64,000 nt of DNA from Chitinophaga pinensis (GTDB lineage Bacteria; Bacteroidota; Bacteroidia; Chitinophagales; Chitinophagaceae). Shown piece after piece: positions 8,662 through 16,832 of this stretch. The stretch is from positions 5,332,001 to 5,396,000 of the forward strand of contig LR632930.1 in assembly GCA_902167325.1 (NCBI GenBank), in the 5' to 3' direction. The notes below the pieces were generated by a model. That model was not told where the DNA came from. It saw only the letters and a program-made list of their open reading frames with translations, and did not search any database. The position numbers and the translations under genes are program-made. The first letter of the stretch is position 1; each line of letters begins with the position of its first letter.

Positions 8662-9148
8662 ATGCCCCTTCCCTCCCTTCTCATCTGCCAATCCCCATTC
8701 CGGAATTTTACTCCCGGAATTCCCCTTTCTATGCCCCAACCTTCCATCATGACAAACCCATCTTTCCTTCATGACAAAGGCTGATTTATTTCTGAGTTAA
8801 GCCGCCCTTAAGCCGCCTTTAAGCCGCCCATATCCCGCCCATAAGCCGCCCCTATATAGAGGCGGCTTATCTACGGCTTATCTACGGCTTATCCCCGGGT
8901 TGACTACGGTTGAAGTACGGCTTAATTTAAAGGTTGGCCTGCTCTTACCCCGGGGTAAACCTGCCGGTTAGCCTGCCGCACATCATGCCTGCCACCCTGT
9001 TTTTACGCAGGGAGAAGCCTTCCGGCATAAGTCTTCAGGAAAAAGGAAACGGGTGCAAAGAAGCGGCTTATGATGACCGCCAGGCCGCTTTTAACGTGAA
9101 TGTAGCCTGCAGGTAAGCGCCTGCAACGATGGAAAAGCGCAGGGGCAC
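8662..9148. other. Long convergent intergenic region holding an 11-bp repeat element
   Basis: Nearly 490 bases between the terminators of two convergent genes. It holds two copies of an ATCATGACAAA/TTCATGACAAA motif (8748-8758, 8768-8778), the 11-bp inverted array listed separately (8797-8924), a 14-bp palindrome TTACCCCGGGGTAA (8945-8958), and otherwise nothing I recognise. A 60-codon open frame at 8934-9116 has no family resemblance and is not called. Confidence 0.7.
8797..8924. repeat. 11-bp-periodic inverted array, copy 1
   Basis: Five left units of 11 bp (TTAAGCCGCCC at 8797, TTAAGCCGCCT at 8808, TTAAGCCGCCC at 8819, ATATCCCGCCC at 8830, ATAAGCCGCCC at 8841), a 7-bp centre CTATATA (8852-8858), then six right units in the opposite sense (GAGGCGGCTTA at 8859, TCTACGGCTTA at 8870 and again at 8881, TCCCCGGGTTG at 8892, ACTACGGTTGA at 8903, AGTACGGCTTA at 8914). 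The innermost arms (8841-8850 and 8861-8870) are perfectly complementary; outer pairs match only partly. A near-identical copy is at 54401-54517. Confidence 0.9.
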
Positions 9149-9186
9149 AAAAAAACAGCCGCCTCCCGGGGGAGACGGCTGTTTGC
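9149..9186 (-). terminator. Terminator of secDF
   Basis: On the minus strand, the stem AACAGCCG..CTCCC / GGGAG..CGGCTGTT is followed by a 7-T run (A-run at 9149-9155 on the plus strand). Confidence 0.88.
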
Positions 9187-9209
9187 AGTATTGTTAGTGA
9201 TGTTCAGGC

Positions 9210-12200
9210 TTATTTGCCGCGTACTAACGGGGGTGCTTTCTCGATCACCACGGCTTCACGCTCGTTGGAGAGGGAGTTCTTCTTGTCGAAGTCCACCAGG
9301 ATGGGGGCTGCCACGAAGATAGAAGAGTAAGTACCGGTCAGTACACCAATGAGCATCGCGAATGCGAAACCACGGGTCACCTCGCCACCGAAGATGAAGA
9401 GGATGAGGATGGTGAGGAATACCGTCACAGAGGTCATGATGGTACGGCTCAGGGTTTCGTTGATCGCGCGGTTGATCACCACTTTCGTTTCCAGTCCTTT
9501 CGTAGTACGGAACGTTTCACGGATACGGTCAAATACGATCACCGTATCGTTCATCGAGAAGCCGATCACTGTAAGGATGGCCGCGATGAAGTGCTGGTCG
9601 ATCTCCAGTGCGAAAGGCACAAAGCCGCGGCAGAAGGAGAATACAGCCAGTGTTACGAGTACGTCGTGCAGGAGGGAGAAAATGGTACCGATAGAGTATT
9701 GCCATTTGCTGAAACGCAGCAGGATGTACAGGAAGATTACCACGATGGAAAGGATGGTCGCTTTCACCGCTCCGGTACGAAGGTCATCGGAGATGGTGGG
9801 TGCTACCGTCTGGGAACCTACGAGGTATTTGGCTTCGAAAGCAGCCTGATCGGGCTTGCTGTCGTAGAATGCCTGAAGGCCTGCGTGCAGTTTCTGCTTC
9901 ACATCTTTCGCAGCTTCGTCGGAGTTTTCCTCGATGCGGTAAGGCGTGGTGATGTTCAGCTGGTTATTTTCGCCGATGGTTTTTACAAACGTTTCGGATT
10001 CGAATACTTTGTTCAGCGACTCATGAACTGCTTTACGATCTACAGGTTTGTCGAAACGAACGGTGTAGCTGCGGCCTCCGCTGAAGTCAACACCATGGTC
10101 GAAACCATTGAAGAAGGAACCAACGCCCAGGATCATCACAACTGCGGAGATCATGTAAGCATATTTACGCTTGCCAACAAAATTGAAGTTGGCGTGCTTG
10201 AATATGCGGCGGCTGATGGGTGTGAAATATTCGAAGTGGCGTTTGCGCTTCATCCAGAAGTCCGTTACCATGCGGGATACGAGGATACCGCAGAACAGGG
10301 ACAGGAGCAGACCGATGATCTGAGTGGTGGCAAAGCCCAATACAGGGCCAAGGCCGAAGTAGAACAGGATGATTGCGGTAAGCAGGGAGGTTACGTGACC
10401 ATCCAGTACCGGTGCATAGGAACGTTTGTAACCGTCGGCAACTGCCTGCTGGTACGTTTTCCCTTTGCTGAGTTCATCCTTGATACGTTCGAAGATAATT
10501 ACGTTGGTGTCTACCGCCATACCGATCGTCAGTACCAGACCAGCGATACCCGGCATGGTAAGGGTAGCGCCGAGAGACGCGAGGATGCCGACAGTAAAGA
10601 GGAGGTTGAGGATCAGGGCGATGTTGGCTACCCATCCGCCGGTATTGTAATACACCAGCATCAGGATAAAGATCACCGCGAAGGAGATAATGAAGGATTT
10701 GGCACCTGCCTCGATAGATTCCTGACCGAGGGTGGGACCTACCACCTGCTCCTGCACGATCTTGGCGGGAGCGGGCATTCTGCCGGACACCAGGATGTTG
10801 GCAAGATCCTGCGCTTCTTCCAGCGTAAAGCTGCCGCTGATGGAGGAAACACCGTTAGGGATCTCTCCGCGGATAGAAGGTGCGGTATAAACAACGTTAT
10901 CGAGGATAACGGCTACGTAGTTGTCAGTCCTCGGATCGTCGGGGTTCGACGGTTTGAGGGCACGGGTCAGGTTACGCCAGTCTTTAGTACCTACGGCATC
11001 CATAGTCATGGATACTTCGGGGCGGTTGTTATCCTGTCCGAAATCTGCTTTAGCAGCGATCACCCTTTCACCGGTGATTTTAGCTTTAGGGTTGGCGGGG
11101 TTTACTTTCACACCATATACCTGCAGGGGCTGGCTGCGGTCTGTTTTGTTGGACGGACCGTAGAGGAACACCAGGTCTTTCGGCAGAATAGCTTTCACTG
11201 CAGGCAGTTCCAGGTATTTGCGGAAAGTGGTGGTATCAGCAGCAGCGATCTGGCCGAGGACAGAGCTGGGGATGATGCCTTCCTGCGTAGCATTGGGACG
11301 GAAGATCGCGAAGAGCGGATTATCCTTCATTGCCTGTTCCTGGAGGATTTTCGCGGAGTCGGCAGATGTTTTGGCGCCACCGGAGGAGAGCAGGCCTTTC
11401 AGCGAAGCGGAATCCTGAGTGCTGGCAGTGGTAGTGGTAGCTACAACGGTGGAATCAGCAGCTTTGGCAGCGGTATCCACTTTAGGAGCATTACCCTGCG
11501 CAGCACGGATGGCCTCGTTCATGGGGGTCAGAATGCCCATGTAGAATTCCTCACCGTTCTTATAGGTTTCGCGGAATTCGAGGTTGGCGCTGGCCTGAAG
11601 GTATTGGCGAACACGGTCTGCATCATCCACACCGGCCAGTTCCACGGAAATGATACCGCGGTTCTCGTCGAGGTTAATGGTGGGGGATGCAACGCCGAAT
11701 TTATCGATACGGTTCTGCAGTACTTTGTAAGTATTCTTAATGGCAGCCTTTGCTTCCGTACGGATCACGTTCAACACCTGATCGTTGGTGCTGTTGAAAG
11801 TGATCTCTTTCAGCTGGGCGTTGGCAAACACGGCGGAAAGCTTCCCGTTGGGGTTCTTTTCCTTGTATGCTTCACCGAACAGGGTCACAAAGTCAGACTG
11901 GCTGTTCTTCTTGCGCTCACGCGCTGTAGCGATGGCTGCGTTGAGGGTGGGATCGTTGGGGTTGCCTGCGAGGGCACGCACCACGTCTTCCACGCTAACT
12001 TCCAGCACTACGTTCATACCCCCCTGGAGGTCGAGACCCAGGTTGAGCTGTTTCTCTTTAGCCTTGATGTAGGTAGTATTCCAGGGGAACCCCGCAATCT
12101 CCTTGCCACTGGCGCTATCCAGCTTGTAGTCCAAACGTTCTTTCAACAAATTGTCCAGCGTATCCTGGTAAAGCGCCTGAAGCTCTTTATTGCCGGGATA

Positions 12201-12362
12201 TTTCGTTTCGGCGGAGGGATGATTTTGGCGGGCAACATCAGCTGCGGCCTCATCCTTCATCTTCTTCTCAAAGTTCCGCACCACAAACGTGAAGGACAAC
12301 TGATACAAAGAAATAAGGATCAGGGCGGCAGTAAAAAATCTAACCAGTCCTTTTAGTTGCAT
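9210..12362 (-). CDS. secDF: Protein translocase subunit SecDF (fused SecD and SecF)
   Basis: Inner-membrane RND-type motor that uses the proton gradient to pull proteins out of the SecYEG channel on the periplasmic side. At 1050 residues it carries SecD and SecF in one chain, as in other Bacteroidota. The N-terminal helix and LNLGLDLQGGM (D1 motif of SecD) are at about residues 85-100, the large periplasmic P1 domain contains a Thr/Ser/Ala-rich insert near residues 300-335, the SecD membrane bundle follows SIEAGAKSFIISF, and the SecF half begins around NFNFVGKRKYAY with VDFSGGRSY as its D1-like motif. YajC, its partner, is encoded at 17.5-17.8 kb. Own promoter and terminator. The 921-residue open frame on the opposite strand is a shadow. 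Confidence 0.97.
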   Translation of the reverse strand: MQLKGLVRFFTAALILISLYQLSFTFVVRNFEKKMKDEAAADVARQNHPSAETKYPGNKELQALYQDTLDNLLKERLDYKLDSASGKEIAGFPWNTTYIKAKEKQLNLGLDLQGGMNVVLEVSVEDVVRALAGNPNDPTLNAAIATARERKKNSQSDFVTLFGEAYKEKNPNGKLSAVFANAQLKEITFNSTNDQVLNVIRTEAKAAIKNTYKVLQNRIDKFGVASPTINLDENRGIISVELAGVDDADRVRQYLQASANLEFRETYKNGEEFYMGILTPMNEAIRAAQGNAPKVDTAAKAADSTVVATTTTASTQDSASLKGLLSSGGAKTSADSAKILQEQAMKDNPLFAIFRPNATQEGIIPSSVLGQIAAADTTTFRKYLELPAVKAILPKDLVFLYGPSNKTDRSQPLQVYGVKVNPANPKAKITGERVIAAKADFGQDNNRPEVSMTMDAVGTKDWRNLTRALKPSNPDDPRTDNYVAVILDNVVYTAPSIRGEIPNGVSSISGSFTLEEAQDLANILVSGRMPAPAKIVQEQVVGPTLGQESIEAGAKSFIISFAVIFILMLVYYNTGGWVANIALILNLLFTVGILASLGATLTMPGIAGLVLTIGMAVDTNVIIFERIKDELSKGKTYQQAVADGYKRSYAPVLDGHVTSLLTAIILFYFGLGPVLGFATTQIIGLLLSLFCGILVSRMVTDFWMKRKRHFEYFTPISRRIFKHANFNFVGKRKYAYMISAVVMILGVGSFFNGFDHGVDFSGGRSYTVRFDKPVDRKAVHESLNKVFESETFVKTIGENNQLNITTPYRIEENSDEAAKDVKQKLHAGLQAFYDSKPDQAAFEAKYLVGSQTVAPTISDDLRTGAVKATILSIVVIFLYILLRFSKWQYSIGTIFSLLHDVLVTLAVFSFCRGFVPFALEIDQHFIAAILTVIGFSMNDTVIVFDRIRETFRTTKGLETKVVINRAINETLSRTIMTSVTVFLTILILFIFGGEVTRGFAFAMLIGVLTGTYSSIFVAAPILVDFDKKNSLSNEREAVVIEKAPPLVRGK

Positions 12363-12401
12363 TTTCTTTTCGGATTATTAATACAAATTTTTAAAGAGTT
12401 G

Positions 12402-12409
12402 CAAAGATA
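12402..12409 (-). promoter_or_regulatory. -7 promoter motif for secDF
   Basis: On the minus strand this reads TATCTTTG, an exact match to TAnnTTTG, about 40 bases before the ATG. Confidence 0.6.
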
Positions 12410-12453
12410 GAATTTAAATTGATATATTAAAGCCCGGATCAAAACAGCCTTAA

Positions 12454-12468
12454 AATCACTATGTGATT
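12454..12468. promoter_or_regulatory. Possible operator palindrome between secDF and a beta-lactamase-like gene
   Basis: AATCAC-TAT-GTGATT is a 6-bp perfect inverted repeat in the divergent intergenic region, 38 bases before the downstream ATG. It could be a regulator site; no regulator is identified. Confidence 0.3.
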
Positions 12469-12505
12469 GGTTTTGATAGGGATTTCGCCTTCAATTTTGA
12501 CTTCT

Positions 12506-13783
12506 ATGCAGCAACGGATTTTGTTGGCGTCTGCAATATTGGTTTTTTTTGCGAACTGCCAAACTTACCGGGAAAGAAATTTCCGTATGACACATGCCAG
12601 TAAAGACAAATACCTGGATTCCCTGCTGGCGGCTCATGCCACAAGGCTGGGACCGGCTCTTGCCGACCCTTCGGGGTACCGGGTGGAGATTTACTATACC
12701 CGGATAGACCGGGATGCACGTAACAGGCCCCATCTCACGGAGTATCACTGGCCGGAAGGCCCTTCCTCCTACTTCTACCCTGCCTCCACCGTAAAGCTCC
12801 CCGCCGCCCTCCTGGCGCTGGAAGCCCTTAACGATCTGGGCATACCAAGGGATGCCGTGATGCTGACCGACAGTCTCCCCGGCATTTCCCCCGCTACGGA
12901 TTCCGATACCTCCCACCCTTCCGGGAAGCCCACCGCGGAGCATTACATGAAGAAAATATTCATGGTCAGCGATAACGATGCGTTCAACCGGTTCTATGAA
13001 CTGCTGGGGCAGGAAGGCTTCAATACTTCCCTCCACCGCAAGGGTTACCCCGCCGCCCGTATCGTACACCGCCTCAGTATGCCGCTAACACCTGAAGCTA
13101 ACCGGCAAACGAACGGCGCCCGCTTCTTCCTGCCCGGTGCCACCACTCCACTATATATTCAACCACCCCGGTATTATAAAGGCCCCGTGCCAGGCACTCC
13201 TTTCCCGGAACCTGAACAGGCGGGGAAGGCACATTATGCGGGAGACAGTCTGATGAACACCCCGTTCGACTTCTCCATGAAAAACAGGATACTGCTGGGC
13301 GACCTCCATCATATCCTCCGGAGTATAATTTTTCCGGAAACTGTAACATCCCGGCAACGTTTCCGTTTAACGGAAGATGATTACCGGTTTTTATACCGGT
13401 ATATGTCCAGACTGCCAACGGAAAGCGGGCCGGCAGATCCCAAGTATGACACAGCGGAGTTTCACAGGAATTATACCAAGTACCTGATGGGTGGCGCAGA
13501 CAGCAGCGTGCGGCTGCCGCAGGGCTTACGGATCTATAACAAATCCGGCTGGGCATATGGCTTTCTGACAGATGTCGCTTATTTTGCAGACTTTGCCAAT
13601 AAAGTGGAGTTTTTACTATCTGCCAGAATCTATACGAATTCGGACGGCATCATCGGGGATGATACCTACGATTACGAAACCATCGGGAAACCATTCCTCC
13701 GGGAACTGGGGACCATTATTTATGAAACTGAACTGAAAAGGGAAAGAAAATACAAACCAGACTTTCAACGTTATCAGAACTGA
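12506..13783 (+). CDS. Class A beta-lactamase-like serine hydrolase, exported
   Basis: About 425 residues with a penicilloyl-serine-transferase fold. Counting from the ATG at 12506, STVK (residues 94-97) is the SxxK nucleophile motif, SDN (155-157) is the second motif with class A spacing of about 60 residues, and KSG in YNKSGWAYG near residue 365 matches the KTG strand. The N-terminus is hydrophobic with a cysteine at FFANC, so it may be a lipoprotein, although Asn before the Cys is unusual. The protein is about 130 residues longer than classical class A enzymes, with an insertion between SDN and KSG, so peptidoglycan-related or esterase activity is as likely as drug hydrolysis. A TTG-initiated frame starts at 12467, but the ATG fits the signal sequence. 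Confidence 0.8.
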   Translation: MQQRILLASAILVFFANCQTYRERNFRMTHASKDKYLDSLLAAHATRLGPALADPSGYRVEIYYTRIDRDARNRPHLTEYHWPEGPSSYFYPASTVKLPAALLALEALNDLGIPRDAVMLTDSLPGISPATDSDTSHPSGKPTAEHYMKKIFMVSDNDAFNRFYELLGQEGFNTSLHRKGYPAARIVHRLSMPLTPEANRQTNGARFFLPGATTPLYIQPPRYYKGPVPGTPFPEPEQAGKAHYAGDSLMNTPFDFSMKNRILLGDLHHILRSIIFPETVTSRQRFRLTEDDYRFLYRYMSRLPTESGPADPKYDTAEFHRNYTKYLMGGADSSVRLPQGLRIYNKSGWAYGFLTDVAYFADFANKVEFLLSARIYTNSDGIIGDDTYDYETIGKPFLRELGTIIYETELKRERKYKPDFQRYQN

Positions 13784-13839
13784 CAATTTTCAACTTCATA
13801 ACCGTAACTAATCACTGATCAATAAAAACCAAAGAGCGC

Positions 13840-14547
13840 ATGGTAACCAAAAAGAGCCGTTTATGGACATTGGCGGCATTGACCGTAGCTGTAACAGGAT
13901 TCTCTTCCTGTCTGAAAAACTCTAACCCGGAACCGCAGAAGCCTGTCACCTACGTGGCTTTCGTGAATTCCCTCGCTACCACTTTCGGTGCCGACATCTT
14001 CCTCGATGGTACTAAAATCACCACCAAGGAAATTAAGTTCGGTGAGGCTGCCGGGCAGGTGTTCAACCCGAAATCTTACAAATTCGATTTCAAGAAGTAT
14101 GGTGCTGACAGTATGCTGGCTACCGTAACTGCCTTGTTTGACACCTCCCGTTACAACACCATCATTCTCTACGGAGATAAAACCGATGGCGCGCATATCC
14201 ACCGTATCCGGGAATCATGGTCCAACCCAGCTACCGATAAGGCGAATGTTCGTTTCTTCAACCTTATGCCCGGATCGCCCGCTGTGGATCTTTTCATTGG
14301 CGGCACCAAAGTTTTCAGCAGCCGTCAATACGAAGATTTTGAAACCGGCCAGTACGACACCTTCACTCCCGCTGCGGAAGGCTCTCATGTAGTAGTAGCC
14401 AAAGATGCGGCTGGCACTGAGATCGCTATTGACAACAACAGCGTAACCCTCGCTCGCGGCGGTTTCTATAATATCTATCTGCAAGGCGTAACAGGCACCA
14501 CCACCGGTGATCTGAAACCCCGCATACGTATCATGGCGTATCAATAG
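13840..14547 (+). CDS. DUF4397 domain lipoprotein
   Basis: A 235-residue exported protein. The N-terminus is a lipoprotein signal with the lipobox-like FSSC at about residues 21-24, followed by a polar linker. The rest shows the DUF4397 pattern twice: VAFVNSL..GADIFLDG (about 40-60) and VRFFNLMPGSPAVDLFIGG (about 127-145), beta-rich segments common in Bacteroidota and Firmicutes surface proteins. The function of the domain is not known. It begins about 56 bases after the hydrolase gene with no terminator between, so the two may be co-transcribed; a terminator follows it. Confidence 0.85.
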   Translation: MVTKKSRLWTLAALTVAVTGFSSCLKNSNPEPQKPVTYVAFVNSLATTFGADIFLDGTKITTKEIKFGEAAGQVFNPKSYKFDFKKYGADSMLATVTALFDTSRYNTIILYGDKTDGAHIHRIRESWSNPATDKANVRFFNLMPGSPAVDLFIGGTKVFSSRQYEDFETGQYDTFTPAAEGSHVVVAKDAAGTEIAIDNNSVTLARGGFYNIYLQGVTGTTTGDLKPRIRIMAYQ

Positions 14548-14572
14548 CAGATTGATTTCGAACCATTTTTAA

Positions 14573-14608
14573 AACATTCCGGGACCCAGGTTCCGGAATG
14601 TTTTTTTT
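14573..14608 (+). terminator. Terminator after the DUF4397 gene
   Basis: AACATTCCGG with its complement CCGGAATGTT and a run of eight T. Confidence 0.88.
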
Positions 14609-14669
14609 ATGCTTTCCCTCTCATTTTTTTGCTGTAGGTTTGCCGCGGTCAACCCAAAAAATAGTACCC

Positions 14670-15860
14670 ATGCAACTAGCAGAAAGATTATCGCGGATCT
14701 CTGTTCCGCAAACCATCAGAATGGCCAAACTGAGCCGGGAACTGAAAGCCCAGGGCATTGACATTGTGGACCTCAGCATCGGAGAGCCAGATTTCGATAC
14801 CCCGGAACACATCCGTGAAGCCGCTAAAAAAGCCATCGATGAAGGGTATACCCACTATACCCCCGTAGCCGGTTACCTCGACCTGAAGCAGGCCGTGGCA
14901 CACAAACTGCTGCGCGATAATTCACTGGAATACACACCCGAACAAATCGTAGTATCCACCGGTGCCAAACAATCCATCGCCAACGCCGTGCTCTCTATCG
15001 TGAATCCTGGCGACGAAGTGATCATACCCACCCCCTACTGGGTCACCTATTCCGAACTGGTGAAGCTCTGCCAGGGCGTGGTAAAATTCGTGCCCTGCGG
15101 CATCGAGAATAATTACAAGATCACTCCGCAGCAGCTGGAAGCCGCCATCACGCCGCAAACCAAACTGTTCATGTTCTCTTCCCCCTGCAACCCTACCGGT
15201 TCCGTGTACTCGCACGATGAGCTGAAGGGCCTGGCCGAAGTGTTCGAAAAGCATCCCGGTATCTTCATCATCTCCGATGAGATCTACGAATATATCAACT
15301 ACGTGGCGCCCCACACCAGTATCGCTACTTTCGGTACACTGAAGAACCGTACCATCATCATCAATGGCCTCAGTAAAGGCTTTGCGATGACAGGCTGGCG
15401 CCTTGGCTACCTCGCCGCGCCCCTCGAAATTGCCAAAGCTGCCGATATGGTACAGAGCCAGTTTACCTCCGCCACCTGCTCCATTACACAACGTTGCGCC
15501 ATCACCGCCCTCCGCGGCCCGCTGGACACGGCAAAGGAAATGGTAAAAGCCTTCGGTGAACGCAGGGCATTCATCTTCGATGCACTGCAAAACATCCCCG
15601 GGTTGCATGTAAACATGCCGGACGGTGCTTTTTATATGTTCCCCAACGTGAGCAGCTTCTTCGGTAAACAATATGAAGGCCAGCCTATGGAAAATGCGGA
15701 CGACCTCTGCATGTTCCTGCTGCATAAAGCCAATGTATCCGTGGTTTCCGGCGCTGCATTCGAACAACCGCAATGCATCCGTATCTCTTACGCCACCGGT
15801 CTCGACCGTATTAAGGAAGGCATGAAGCGCATGGCGGAATGGCTGCCCAAACTGCAATAA
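14670..15860 (+). CDS. Aspartate aminotransferase-type class I/II PLP aminotransferase
   Basis: A 396-residue cytoplasmic fold-type I aminotransferase, most like the Bacteroidota/thermophile AspC subgroup (aspartate + 2-oxoglutarate to oxaloacetate + glutamate). Visible motifs are LSIGEPDFDTPEHI near residue 34, VVSTGAKQS (about 97-105), SSPCNPTG (about 172-179, the Asn that contacts PLP), SDEIYEYI (about 205-212) and NGLSKGFAMTGWRLGY with the Schiff-base lysine near residue 237. The ATG at 14670 gives the normal N-terminus; the frame opens earlier at 14598, inside the preceding terminator region, which argues against that start. Substrate may be broader (prephenate or aromatic acids). Confidence 0.92.
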   Translation: MQLAERLSRISVPQTIRMAKLSRELKAQGIDIVDLSIGEPDFDTPEHIREAAKKAIDEGYTHYTPVAGYLDLKQAVAHKLLRDNSLEYTPEQIVVSTGAKQSIANAVLSIVNPGDEVIIPTPYWVTYSELVKLCQGVVKFVPCGIENNYKITPQQLEAAITPQTKLFMFSSPCNPTGSVYSHDELKGLAEVFEKHPGIFIISDEIYEYINYVAPHTSIATFGTLKNRTIIINGLSKGFAMTGWRLGYLAAPLEIAKAADMVQSQFTSATCSITQRCAITALRGPLDTAKEMVKAFGERRAFIFDALQNIPGLHVNMPDGAFYMFPNVSSFFGKQYEGQPMENADDLCMFLLHKANVSVVSGAAFEQPQCIRISYATGLDRIKEGMKRMAEWLPKLQ

Positions 15861-15873
15861 GTTATTTTTCGAT

Positions 15874-15917
15874 AATGCAAAAGGCCGTCTCAATTACATG
15901 AGACGGCCTTTTGCATT
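15874..15917. terminator. Long stem-loop terminator downstream of the aminotransferase
   Basis: A near-perfect 19-bp stem AATGCAAAAGGCCGTCTCA with its complement, short loop, and TTTT inside the right arm. The symmetry means it could terminate transcription from both sides. Confidence 0.8.
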
Positions 15918-16166
15918 ATATCAGATAGTATTAGCTCCGCAGTTAGTATTGCATCGGATTCAGCCCTTTTATCCTTCTACCATCCTTCACCAATCCTTCA
16001 TCCATCCTTCATCGAAGCCCAGCTTTTGATATAGGTTGGATATAGGTTGGATGAAGGATGGATGAACAATTATTTAAGAATGAATGAGTTATGATATAAC
16101 TAAAATCACACATACCAGGACCAGTCTGATAGTAATTTAACTCAAATGTGAAAATCGGGATGAGTG
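15918..16166. other. Convergent intergenic region with a second type of 11-bp array
   Basis: About 250 bases between two convergent genes. It holds the array at 15971-16061 listed separately and an AT-rich tail (16062-16150). No other gene or RNA fold was seen. Unlike the other two convergent gaps with arrays, I saw no terminator for the minus-strand gene here. Confidence 0.6.
15971..16061. repeat. 11-bp-periodic inverted array, divergent type
   Basis: Left arm: four 11-bp units (ATCCTTCTACC at 15971, ATCCTTCACCA at 15982, ATCCTTCATCC at 15993, ATCCTTCATCG at 16004). A 14-bp centre (16015-16028) follows. Right arm: ATATAGGTTGG twice (16029, 16040) and ATGAAGGATGG (16051), in the opposite sense. 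The architecture and period match the arrays at 8797 and 54401, but the unit sequence differs; the GGTTG core is shared with their outer right units. Confidence 0.85.
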
Positions 16167-16808
16167 CTAATGTATGGTGTCTCTCCTGATTGTGCCGAGG
16201 TAGGTTTTATACTGTTGCTTAATGTATACCCCCAGGTCATAGGCCGTGGCATTGGCCAGTAGGCCTGCCGGGGGGCGGGTCTTTTCCACGAAATCGTCGA
16301 GGCTGTCGCCCCGCAGTGGGATGAAGCGGGCCACGGCTTCGGGCGTGTAATATCGCTGATAGAAATGCTCCTGCTGAACAGCGGCTACTCTCCTCCGGAA
16401 GGCATCGTTCCGGTTGTTTTTCCCGAATGAGAGCAGGGATGCAAGGGCGCCAATGTTCACGGAAGCGCCTGGCAGGTGATGGGTTCTGCCATCTGCCCCT
16501 TTCACTTCGTTTCCCATTTTCTCTTTATCGAAGTTGAAAACTGCCCCCAGCGTGGGCTTCTTAGCACCACGGAGCAGGCGTTCCATTTCAAGTGAGTCCT
16601 GCAGGTAATTACGGCCTCTTTTCTGAAAGGTTTTGAGGGTGATGACGCGGATGGAATCGGGGTGCCGGGATGGCATGGTATCTGTCATCTGCCATTGCGG
16701 GCGAACGTATCCTGCATAGGGAAATGCGGGCCTCCGGGCAGTGTCTTGTGCGGATAAAGCCGTGCAGCACATCGTGGCGCCGCAGAGGGTGATCAGGCGG
16801 GGATCCAT
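16167..16808 (-). CDS. Secreted protein of unknown function
   Basis: A 213-residue protein with a short signal peptide (cleavage near ALSAQD). I do not recognise a domain. It has no transmembrane segment after the signal and is rich in Arg and charged residues. The stretch GAVFNFDKEKMGNEVKG followed by a small hydrophobic patch INIGALASLLSF-like and a C-terminal helix YDLGVYIKQQYKTYL are its most distinctive parts. It lies 24 bases downstream of coaE on the same strand and is probably its operon partner. The setting, in the nusB-DUF1573-yajC-coaE cluster, suggests an envelope role but gives no specific function. Confidence 0.75.
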   Translation of the reverse strand: MDPRLITLCGATMCCTALSAQDTARRPAFPYAGYVRPQWQMTDTMPSRHPDSIRVITLKTFQKRGRNYLQDSLEMERLLRGAKKPTLGAVFNFDKEKMGNEVKGADGRTHHLPGASVNIGALASLLSFGKNNRNDAFRRRVAAVQQEHFYQRYYTPEAVARFIPLRGDSLDDFVEKTRPPAGLLANATAYDLGVYIKQQYKTYLGTIRRDTIH

Positions 16809-16832
16809 GCATCGAATGTAACCGATGCGATG

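Noticed and set aside
8797..8924. CRISPR array or insertion sequence as explanation of the repeats
   Set aside because: Units are 11 bp with no spacers, no cas genes, no transposase or terminal duplication seen.
8934..9116. A 60-codon frame in the 8.7-9.1 kb gap
   Set aside because: No promoter motif, no resemblance, lies next to repeats.
9591..12356. A 921-residue open frame antisense to secDF
   Set aside because: Fully inside secDF on the other strand; composition is that of a codon-bias shadow with no signal peptide or domain.
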